A stretch of 6,739 bases of DNA from Alistipes sp. (GTDB taxonomy: Bacteria; Bacteroidota; Bacteroidia; Bacteroidales; Rikenellaceae): assembly GCA_017631135.1 (NCBI GenBank), contig JAGBTW010000105.1:1-6739 (forward strand). The letters are read 5' to 3'. Under the pieces are notes generated by a model. That model saw nothing but the letters and a program-made list of their open reading frames with translations, did no database searches and was not told the DNA's origin. The translations under genes and the position numbers were made by a program. Positions 1-6,093 of this stretch are shown in pieces (within the stretch, counting starts at the first letter, position 1; the number at the start of each line of letters is the position of its first letter).

Positions 1-60
1 ATATCTCTATCATTATAAAGTTATCTCACCTACCAAACGTTCGAGGTGATTGTTCTATTA

Positions 61-95
61 CAAAGGTAATAGATTTTTGTGTGTCACACTGCAAA
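61..95 (-). promoter_or_regulatory. candidate leftward promoter beyond polA
   Basis: On the minus strand, 68 to 61 reads TACCTTTG, an exact match to the Bacteroidetes primary-sigma -7 box TAnnTTTG. A TTTG that could serve as the -33 box lies at 95-92. The 23-base spacer is a little longer than usual, which weakens the case. Transcription would start near position 55 and run out of the window to the left. A minus-strand ATG at 13-11 (reading M-I-E-I before the edge) could be the first codon of that gene, but four codons are too few to call it. The -7 box lies inside a perfect inverted repeat (54-61 with 66-73), so an operator or hairpin role is also possible. Confidence 0.4.
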
Positions 96-119
96 AAGGG
101 TGCGAAGTGGCTCTTTTTG
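92..119 (-). terminator. weak terminator-like hairpin after polA
   Basis: CAAAAAG (92-98) and CTTTTTG (113-119) are perfect inverted repeats around a 14-base loop. In the polA transcript the stem has an A-run on its 5' side and a U-run on its 3' side, the usual layout of an intrinsic terminator. It sits about 80 bases after the polA stop codon. The stem is only 7 bp and A/U-rich, so it would be weak. It also overlaps the possible -33 box of the leftward promoter. No better polA terminator was seen in 1-200. Confidence 0.3.
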
Positions 120-200
120 GGGGTGAAGATACCAATAGGCGAGTTAAAAAAGCGCTATAACCCGAAATAAATAACCCTCGGCAGCAACGAAGCAACCTGT

Positions 201-3068
201 TTAGTGTGCATCGAGCCAGTTGGATGCGCTATTAACCTCGGCAATGAGCGGCACGCGCAACTCGGCAACGCTCTCCATAGCCTCCTTCACTATGCGCTTC
301 ACACTCTCGAGCTCCTCGTTGAGCGTGTCGATGACAACCTCATCATGCACCTGCATAATCATCTTCGAGCGTATGCCCTCCTCCTTGAAGCGACGATATA
401 TCTCTGCCATCGCCAACTTCATTATGTCGGCAGCCGAGCCCTGAATGGGTGCATTTATGGCGTTGCGCTCCGCAAGACCACGCACCGTACGGTTTGACGA
501 TGTTATGTCGTGCAACATGCGTCTGCGACCAAACATCGTCTCGACATAGCCCGTCGTAGTGGCCTGTGCCACCACACCATCCATATAGGCCTTGACCTCG
601 GGATAGGTCTCGAAATAGTTGGTTATTAACTCCTTGGCATCGCGATTTGCAATATCGAGGCGCTGTGCCAAGCCAAATGCCGAGATGCCATATATGATGC
701 CGAAGTTGGCGGTCTTTGCCCTGCGTCGCTCGTCGCTCGACACCTCCGCAACACTCTTCTTAAAAAGGCGTGCAGCCGTTGCCGAGTGAATATCCTCGCC
801 CTGCTTGAATGCCTCGATAAGTGCCTCATCACCACTCAAGTGCGCCATTAGGCGTAGCTCAATCTGCGAGTAGTCGGCAGCCACGAGCGTGTGCTGGGCA
901 TCCGAAGCCGTAAAGGCAGCACGAATGGGCTTGCCCAATGCATCGCGAATGGGGATGTTCTGCAAGTTGGGGTTTGTCGAAGATAGGCGACCCGTTGCCG
1001 TAACAGCCTGATTGTATGATGTATGTATTCTTCCCGTTACACGATTTACCAACTCGGGCAACGCCTCAACATAGGTCGAAAGCAACTTCTTAACACCGCG
1101 ATACTCCAATATTTTGCCGACGATGGGGAAGTCGTACGCGAAGCCCTGTAAGTACTCCTCATCTGTCGAGAACTGCTTTGTCTTGGTCATCTTGGGCTTA
1201 TCCGTAATGCGCAGCTTGCCAAACAGCACCTCGCCCAGCTGACGCGAAGAGTTGATGTTGAGCGCAGGCTCATCGGCCATCACGCGCACCTCACCCTCAA
1301 GGCGCTGCAACAACTCGCGAAGCTCGATGGCATAGCGCCTCAACGCCTCGCAGTCCACCGTAACACCCTCCAGCTCCATCGACGCAAGCACATCAATCAT
1401 AGGCTCCTCGACCTTGTGGTAGAGCTCCGCCATACCCATCTTCTCAACCTCGGGATACAACACCTGCTTCAGGCGCAGTGTGACATCAGCATCCTCGGCA
1501 GCATACTCCGCAACGCGCTCAACGCCAACCATATCCATGGTCAACTGCTTCGCGCCCTTGCCTATAAGCGTCTCGATGGCGATTGGCGAGTAGTTGAGAT
1601 AGCGCTCGGCAAGGAAGTCCATGTTGTGGCGCGACTCCGCATCGAGCAAGTAGTGCATAAGCATGGTATCGAGCCTACGACCTCGCACCTCGATGCCAAG
1701 ACCACGAAGCACCATAAGGTCAAACTTAATATTTTGACCAATCTTCGCAATTGCCTCATTCTCAAACAGAGGCCTCAATATATCGGCGTAGGTTTTGCTA
1801 TTTTCGTTATCAAAGGGGAGGTACCACGCCTTGAATGGCTCGGCAGCAAACGACATGCCCACAATGCGACATGTTATCGGGTCGAGACCCGTAGTCTCGG
1901 TGTCGAAGCAAAACTCCGCAAATTTAGAAAGGTAAGTCACCAACTCGCGCAACTCACTCTCGTTGTGCACAATACGATAGTCGTGCGCCGTTGTTGCCAC
2001 AGTAGCAAAGCCCTCAACTATTGCGACCTCTTCAACCTCGGGAGTAGCAACAGCGGGGGTAGCAGCGGGGGCGTCAAACATAGCAAACAGGTCACCCTGA
2101 CCCTCCAATGCTGCACGACGCTTCGACTCGGACTTGGCACGCGCAACCTCCTGAAGTTGTATCTGTGGCTCCTGCTTGGGTGTGCTCTCCGCCTCTATGG
2201 GTGCAACATTCTCCAAGTCACGCAAGAAAGATGTGAAGTTGAGCTCCGCATATAGCGACTTAAGCAGCGTATAGTTGGGAGCGCACATGGCGAGTGCCGC
2301 CTCGTCAAACTCTATGGGTGCATCCAGGCGTATGGTAGCCAACTGCTTCGAGAAGAGCAGTTTATCACCCCACTCCGCAATGTTCTTACCCGTCTTACCA
2401 CCTATCTTATCGGCATTTGCGAGTATGTTCTCCGCCTCGCCCCACTCTCTCACGAGCTTTGCAGCACCCTTCTCGCCAATGCCTGGCACACCAGGGATGT
2501 TGTCCGAAGCATCACCCCACAGCGCCAACACATCGCGCACCAAGACAGGATTGCTGAAGCCATATTTCGCCTCTATCGCCGCACGGTCGGTGATAACGAT
2601 GTCGTCTCCCTTTTGGTTGTATATCACGCACCTCTCATCAACAAGCTGACCATAGTCCTTGTCGGGCGTAACCATAAAGACGTCGTAGCCCGCCTCTGCA
2701 CCGCGCTTTGCCAATGTACCGATGACATCATCGGCCTCGAAGCCCGCAACCTCGAGAATGGGTATGCACATAGCCTCCAACAGACGCTTGACGTATGGTA
2801 CCGAGAGCTTTATATCCTCGGGCGTAGGTGGGCGGTTAGCCTTGTATTCGGGAAATATCTCGCGGCGGAAGCTGCCTCCAGGGGGGTCGAATGCCACACC
2901 CACAAGGTCGGGGTTCTCGCGCTTGAGAAGGTCGCGCAAGAACTTCGTGAAGCCAAAGACCACCGAGGTGTTCATGCCATCACGACTACGCATGGGTCGA
3001 CCCATAAAGGCGTAGTAGTACTTGTATATCAACGCATAGGCATCTACGAGAAAGAGGCGTCTACTCAT
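201..3068 (-). CDS. polA: DNA polymerase I (5' nuclease, 3'-5' exonuclease and polymerase)
   Basis: Cytoplasmic repair and replication polymerase that removes RNA primers and fills gaps. At 955 residues it is slightly longer than the 928 of E. coli. The 5' nuclease domain (about 1-285) keeps its acidic metal ligands: D9, D61, E111-A-D-D114, D136/D138, D186/D189, followed by a helix-hairpin-helix around 190-205. A low-complexity Ala/Pro/Glu linker (about 286-365) contains QGDLF at 324-328. The proofreading domain (about 366-540) looks active: D389 and E391 (DTE), NIKFD ending at D450, and Y522 to D526. The polymerase domain has ATGRLSS at 691-697, motif A DYSQIELR from D732, motif B with K785, F789 and Y793, and motif C QVHDE (906-910). 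The start is 24 bases after the queD stop, so the two genes are probably co-transcribed. The leader has a seven-A run (3080-3086) and no Shine-Dalgarno sequence. No frameshift or missing catalytic residue was seen. Confidence 0.98.
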   Translation of the reverse strand: MSRRLFLVDAYALIYKYYYAFMGRPMRSRDGMNTSVVFGFTKFLRDLLKRENPDLVGVAFDPPGGSFRREIFPEYKANRPPTPEDIKLSVPYVKRLLEAMCIPILEVAGFEADDVIGTLAKRGAEAGYDVFMVTPDKDYGQLVDERCVIYNQKGDDIVITDRAAIEAKYGFSNPVLVRDVLALWGDASDNIPGVPGIGEKGAAKLVREWGEAENILANADKIGGKTGKNIAEWGDKLLFSKQLATIRLDAPIEFDEAALAMCAPNYTLLKSLYAELNFTSFLRDLENVAPIEAESTPKQEPQIQLQEVARAKSESKRRAALEGQGDLFAMFDAPAATPAVATPEVEEVAIVEGFATVATTAHDYRIVHNESELRELVTYLSKFAEFCFDTETTGLDPITCRIVGMSFAAEPFKAWYLPFDNENSKTYADILRPLFENEAIAKIGQNIKFDLMVLRGLGIEVRGRRLDTMLMHYLLDAESRHNMDFLAERYLNYSPIAIETLIGKGAKQLTMDMVGVERVAEYAAEDADVTLRLKQVLYPEVEKMGMAELYHKVEEPMIDVLASMELEGVTVDCEALRRYAIELRELLQRLEGEVRVMADEPALNINSSRQLGEVLFGKLRITDKPKMTKTKQFSTDEEYLQGFAYDFPIVGKILEYRGVKKLLSTYVEALPELVNRVTGRIHTSYNQAVTATGRLSSTNPNLQNIPIRDALGKPIRAAFTASDAQHTLVAADYSQIELRLMAHLSGDEALIEAFKQGEDIHSATAARLFKKSVAEVSSDERRRAKTANFGIIYGISAFGLAQRLDIANRDAKELITNYFETYPEVKAYMDGVVAQATTTGYVETMFGRRRMLHDITSSNRTVRGLAERNAINAPIQGSAADIMKLAMAEIYRRFKEEGIRSKMIMQVHDEVVIDTLNEELESVKRIVKEAMESVAELRVPLIAEVNSASNWLDAH

Positions 3069-3092
3069 CTTGCGGGGTGTTTTTTTGTGGGT

Positions 3093-3545
3093 TTAGAAGT
3101 TATCCGATGCAAACCACTCGGCATACGATGTGGCAGTCTCGTGCAGACGCAACGAGTAGAGCTCTACCTCCTCGGGTAGCGCACCCAACAGGCGCTCCGC
3201 AAAATCGGCAAGCATATTCTCGCACGTTGGTTGGTAGTCAGTGAGCACCACGCGCGAGAAGTTGTAGCCAAGGTTCTGGCACACCTCCTCTGCCATGGGC
3301 GTGTTGCGCATCATAAAGGCGTGGTCCAGGCGACCTACAATCTGCTCATTTACAATGCGTTTAAGCACACCGAAGTCCATCACCATGCCCATCTTTGGCG
3401 ACTCGGGGTCGCTCTGTGGCTCGCCCTTGATTGTGACAAACAGACGATATGAGTGTCCGTGAATCTCGCGACATAGGCCATCGTAGCCCTCCAACATGTG
3501 GGCAGCCTCAAACGTAAACTCCTTTGTTAGTCTTATTACCGACAT
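3093..3545 (-). CDS. queD: 6-carboxytetrahydropterin synthase (QueD / PTPS family)
   Basis: Predicted to convert dihydroneopterin triphosphate to 6-carboxytetrahydropterin, an early step towards queuosine (the 7-deazaguanine branch after GTP cyclohydrolase I). The 150-residue length is typical of the family. Visible signatures: zinc ligands H16, H29 and H31, with the catalytic cysteine C25 in CREIHGH; the MDFGVLK segment; LDHAF with the catalytic histidine; PTCEN; and a C-terminal LHETATSYAEW with the substrate-binding glutamate. The family also contains 6-pyruvoyl-tetrahydropterin synthases. The short length and the C-x3-HGH form favour QueD. It is the first gene of a likely queD-polA transcript, with a promoter 44 bases upstream. 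No other queuosine gene is in the window. Confidence 0.9.
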   Translation of the reverse strand: MSVIRLTKEFTFEAAHMLEGYDGLCREIHGHSYRLFVTIKGEPQSDPESPKMGMVMDFGVLKRIVNEQIVGRLDHAFMMRNTPMAEEVCQNLGYNFSRVVLTDYQPTCENMLADFAERLLGALPEEVELYSLRLHETATSYAEWFASDNF

Positions 3546-3588
3546 TATAGCATTGCTTTTCGTTATAACACTCTCAATTACAATACCA

Positions 3589-3609
3589 CAAAAATAGTGT
3601 ATATTTTTG
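3589..3609. repeat. perfect inverted repeat on the queD promoter
   Basis: CAAAAATA (3589-3596) and TATTTTTG (3602-3609) are perfect inverted repeats separated by GTGTA. The left arm is the -7 box of the queD promoter. The right arm lies inside its spacer and is itself a -7 consensus on the plus strand. It may be a dimeric repressor site, a bidirectional promoter or chance in A/T-rich DNA. Nothing on the plus strand to the right would need a promoter. Confidence 0.5.
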
Positions 3610-3620
3610 AATTATGCAAC
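3589..3620 (-). promoter_or_regulatory. queD-polA promoter
   Basis: On the minus strand, 3596 to 3589 reads TATTTTTG, an exact fit to the Bacteroidetes -7 consensus TAnnTTTG. GTTG at 3620-3617 matches three of the four bases of the -33 box TTTG, with a 20-base spacer in the usual range. The predicted transcription start is near 3582, giving a 5' leader of about 37 bases before queD. That is too short for a riboswitch, and no preQ1-type fold was recognised in it. Confidence 0.6.
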
Positions 3621-3660
3621 GCCCGCAACCATAAAACGAGCCACACCCTCACACCACCCC

Positions 3661-3695
3661 AACAAACAGACACGGGTGCACAAAAGTGCACCCGT
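3661..3695 (-). terminator. intrinsic terminator of the radical SAM/lipoprotein operon
   Basis: ACGGGTGCAC (3672-3681) and GTGCACCCGT (3686-3695) form a perfect 10-bp stem with a 4-base loop (AAAA on the plus strand, UUUU in the minus-strand transcript). In that transcript the stem is followed by GTCTGTTTGTT (3671-3661), an interrupted U-tract. It lies 79 bases beyond the stop of the last operon gene and upstream of the queD promoter, where a terminator separating the two units would be expected. The plus-strand flank has no U-tract, so the orientation is clear. Confidence 0.65.
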
Positions 3696-3740
3696 AAGGT
3701 TTGAGGTAAAAGTTCGGAGATAGAAAGTAAGTAACCCTTT

Positions 3741-3770
3741 GAACCTTTCAGAAACTTTTAGACCATTTCA
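3741..3770. repeat. degenerate 10-base tandem repeat
   Basis: Three consecutive 10-base units, GAACCTTTCA, GAAACTTTTA and GACCATTTCA, follow one another exactly, with weaker copies possible on both sides. They begin 3 bases beyond the stop codon of radical SAM enzyme 1, in the 3' untranslated region. The rest of 3546-3773 holds the hairpin and the queD promoter but no gene that I can support. The function is unknown. Confidence 0.45.
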
Positions 3771-3773
3771 GTT

Positions 3774-4850
3774 TTACTTTGTTAGGCGGTGATAGTGGCA
3801 AACAAGCAGGTTCTCGTCATCATCGTAGAGGTGCATGCCGCTACCCTCGCAGTACTGCCACATCTTGCAGTCGGCACACTTGCCCTTCTTCGCCCATGCG
3901 CGGTTGCGGAACTTCTCGAAGCGTGTCTGCCACACCTCCCAGAAGTGATCTTTATAGATGTTACCCTGGGTGAAGTTTGCGCGCACCGAGGTACATCCAG
4001 ATATATCACCATTGACGCGTATTGAGGCTGTGCCAACACCCGCGTAGCACTCAAAGGGGTTGGTGCGCACGCGCATCTCGTAGCCCGCGAGGAAGCCCTC
4101 ACAGCCATATGCCGCCTTTATGCGACCCTCCTTGCGACAACTCTCGATAAACTGCATAAGGTAGGTGAACTCCTCGTTGTTGAGCTGCAGCGTGGGGTCG
4201 GTGGCAGCACGACCAACGGGGAAGATGGTGAACAATCGCCAGCGGCGCACGCCGAGCGAGTATAGAAACTCCTTGAACTCCTCGAGGCGTGGCAGCAACG
4301 CGGGGGTTACGCATGTCACGACATCCGACGCGAGCTCACTATCTGCCGAAATCATGCGCACAGCCTCCACGGCGCGTGCGAAGCTCTCCTTGTTCTGGCG
4401 GATGTGGTAGTGGTGCTCCTCGAAGCCATCGAGCGACACTGTTATGGAGTGCAATCCCGCGCGGATGAGCGAGTCGAGCCTCTGGCGCGTGAGTGCCATG
4501 CCGTTGGTCACCATGCCCCAGGGGTAGCCACGACGATAGAGGTTGATGCCTATATCTTCGAGGTCCTTGCGCACGAGCACCTCGCCACCCGAGAGGATAA
4601 TCAAGACCTTATGGGGGTCTACGTTGGGTGTAATCTCGTTGTCCAGCACGCGGAAGAAGTCCTTTGCGGGCATGTCTGTGAGCGTGGTATCCACCTTGCA
4701 GTCGCTACCGCAGTGACGGCACTGGAGGTTACAGCGCAAGGTGCACTCCCAAAACAGGGTATTTAATATATGCTCATCGCGGCGTATCTGACGTAACTTT
4801 TTGAATAGCTTCAATGCCATCCACTGGCGTAGTCCAAGTCGTTTTCCCAT
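3774..4850 (-). CDS. radical SAM/SPASM protein 1, rSAM/lipoprotein-system type
   Basis: Predicted cytoplasmic iron-sulfur enzyme that cleaves S-adenosylmethionine to make a radical and modify a peptide or protein. Of its 358 residues, C40-x3-C44-x2-C47 binds the radical SAM cluster, with extra cysteines C36 and C51 close by. The SAM-contacting motif is GGEV (88-91) in place of the usual GGEP. The C-terminal SPASM-like region has C268-x12-G-x4-C286, then C325-x2-C328-x5-C334-x3-G338, and a last C351. The fourth cysteine of the CX2CX5CX3C block is therefore glycine. Residues 1-25 are basic and amphipathic and might touch membrane or substrate. The stretch LFWECTLRCN and the overall form fit what I remember of the Bacteroidetes rSAM_w_lipo family (TIGR04133), but this was not searched. 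It is the last gene of the operon, 6 bases after the 61-residue lipoprotein. Radical SAM membership is certain; the substrate is unknown. Confidence 0.93.
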   Translation of the reverse strand: MGKRLGLRQWMALKLFKKLRQIRRDEHILNTLFWECTLRCNLQCRHCGSDCKVDTTLTDMPAKDFFRVLDNEITPNVDPHKVLIILSGGEVLVRKDLEDIGINLYRRGYPWGMVTNGMALTRQRLDSLIRAGLHSITVSLDGFEEHHYHIRQNKESFARAVEAVRMISADSELASDVVTCVTPALLPRLEEFKEFLYSLGVRRWRLFTIFPVGRAATDPTLQLNNEEFTYLMQFIESCRKEGRIKAAYGCEGFLAGYEMRVRTNPFECYAGVGTASIRVNGDISGCTSVRANFTQGNIYKDHFWEVWQTRFEKFRNRAWAKKGKCADCKMWQYCEGSGMHLYDDDENLLVCHYHRLTK

Positions 4851-4856
4851 AGTATC

Positions 4857-5042
4857 TTATTCGTTTTGTATGTCGTTGTTAGCCTCCTCTGCGAGGGCCT
4901 CCTCAGCTGGCGCCTTCTCGCTATACTCCTCATGTAGGGGTGCATAGGCAGGTGCGGGGTATATCTGCTGGTCGCCCTCGGGCTCACAACTTACGAATGT
5001 ATAGCCTAATGCTACTAATCCAAAGAGAATCAATCGTTTCAT
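4857..5042 (-). CDS. small predicted lipoprotein, candidate substrate of the radical SAM enzymes
   Basis: A 61-residue protein that I do not recognise. It starts MKR, has a hydrophobic stretch at about 4-17 and a lipobox-like FVSC ending at C19, so signal peptidase II would release a lipidated mature peptide of 43 residues. That peptide has no other cysteine. It contains the short repeat YPAPAYAP (28-35) and an acidic, alanine-rich tail with APAEEALAEEA (44-54), and its three tyrosines are Y28, Y33 and Y40. C19 is followed by E-P-E, and acidic residues here can act as a surface-export signal in Bacteroidetes. It sits between the two radical SAM genes, 19 bases after one and 6 before the other. 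The position and small size make it a candidate substrate, but that is inference. It could also be an unrelated membrane anchor. Confidence 0.8.
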   Translation of the reverse strand: MKRLILFGLVALGYTFVSCEPEGDQQIYPAPAYAPLHEEYSEKAPAEEALAEEANNDIQNE

Positions 5043-5061
5043 AGTTCGTATAGTTTAAGGT

Positions 5062-6090
5062 TTATAAATCTAATACAGGGTCGGCAATGTCGAACGTTCC
5101 GTATAACTGCTCCGAGGCGGCACGACAGCCACCGCGGCAACGCTGCCACAGGTCGCACGCGGCACATCGCTCGGGCATGGTGTTGTAGATGCCCTCGTTG
5201 GTTGTGCGCTCGAGGATGTCGGCGAGGTGCTCCTTGTGGATGTTACCCAACACACGGGGCGAGTGGTTGCAGAAACGCACATCGCCACGATAGTTTATCG
5301 TGAGTGGGCGCGAGGTGAGCTCTGTCGTGCAGTGCGTGAAGGTGATGTTGGGGTAGTCCCTCGGCTCGAGCACACACAGTGGCGTGCAGACACCATTGTG
5401 AGCACGCATGCCCAACTCGCCAAGTTTAGCGTTAGCACGACGGAAGGCATCTCGCAACTCTACATGCGAGAGTGTCAGCTCCGCGGCATACTTACGCCCC
5501 AAACCACCGATGTTGAAGCGATTGAGCATTATGCGCTTGCAGCCCATCGCGGCGTACATCTCGAGCGTAGACTCTATATAGTTTACATTCAGCCGATTAA
5601 GTATAAACACAGGTGTCAGCCACGCAGGGTCTATCGCCGCAATGCGCTTGGCACTCGCCATGGCTCGCTCCCACGAGCCTGGTAGCTGCGTTATGTGGTC
5701 GTGCACCTCGGCACGGTCGGAGAGTAGCGGTATCTGCACTACGCCAACACCGAGGTTTCTAATAATATTGATGTCGTCTGCCTTGAGGAGCGTGCCATTT
5801 GTTAGGAGGTTAACGTTAGAGCCCCCGAGGCGCGCCTTGAGTATAAGGTCATGGATGCGCGGCATAAGCATCGGCTCGCCACCCGAGAATGATATGCTCG
5901 CGATGTTTGCCTCTGAAAGCAAGCGCTTTAGCGTGCGGCGTGCCATGCGGAAGTCGGGCGCAGCAACGGGGCAAGGCTCTGCGCCACCCTTGAAGTGGTT
6001 GTAGCAGAACCTGCACGCCTGGTTGCAAGCGTCCGTAAGCTCAAAGACCGCAAAGCCGAGCTCCACCTTTTTGCGTCGCGAGAAGAGCAT
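5062..6090 (-). CDS. radical SAM/SPASM protein 2
   Basis: Predicted cytoplasmic radical SAM enzyme of 342 residues. C22-x3-C26-x2-C29 (CNQACRFCYN) binds the SAM cluster and GGEP is at 70-73. The C-terminal SPASM region has C254-x14-G269-x4-C274 and C309-x2-C312-x5-C318-x3-C322, with the CRGGCRA form seen in MoaA, NirJ and PqqE-like enzymes. The final cysteine expected near the C-terminus is absent: the end reads ADPVLDL where relatives often have DPxC. C235 and C239 lie upstream and might supply ligands. It is clearly different from the other radical SAM enzyme in the operon, so this is not a recent duplication. It starts 3 bases after the stop of the 171-residue lipoprotein and is very likely translated with it. 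A specific activity cannot be assigned; peptide modification fits the SPASM domain and the lipoprotein neighbours. Confidence 0.93.
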   Translation of the reverse strand: MLFSRRKKVELGFAVFELTDACNQACRFCYNHFKGGAEPCPVAAPDFRMARRTLKRLLSEANIASISFSGGEPMLMPRIHDLILKARLGGSNVNLLTNGTLLKADDINIIRNLGVGVVQIPLLSDRAEVHDHITQLPGSWERAMASAKRIAAIDPAWLTPVFILNRLNVNYIESTLEMYAAMGCKRIMLNRFNIGGLGRKYAAELTLSHVELRDAFRRANAKLGELGMRAHNGVCTPLCVLEPRDYPNITFTHCTTELTSRPLTINYRGDVRFCNHSPRVLGNIHKEHLADILERTTNEGIYNTMPERCAACDLWQRCRGGCRAASEQLYGTFDIADPVLDL

Positions 6091-6093
6091 AAC

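Noticed and set aside
1416..2255. Long open frame on the plus strand (279 codons)
   Set aside because: It lies wholly antisense to polA, whose motifs are intact, and its translation shows no recognisable domain.
2613..3179. Plus-strand open frame spanning the polA start and queD end
   Set aside because: It is antisense to two well-supported genes and has no recognisable motif.
3546..3588. preQ1 riboswitch before queD
   Set aside because: The predicted leader is under 45 bases and shows no C-rich loop or preQ1-type hairpin with an A-rich tail.
3602..3609. Plus-strand promoter -7 box TATTTTTG
   Set aside because: No plus-strand gene lies to the right that it could serve; it is kept only as one arm of the palindrome.
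4857..5042. Classic ribosomal peptide precursor with a double-glycine leader
   Set aside because: There is no GG cleavage site. The N-terminus is a lipoprotein signal, and no peptidase-transporter gene is in the window.
5062..5124. Frameshift explaining the missing last SPASM cysteine of enzyme 2
   Set aside because: The C-terminal residues GTFDIADP still resemble the family's usual ending, so the frame appears correct and the cysteine is replaced rather than cut off.
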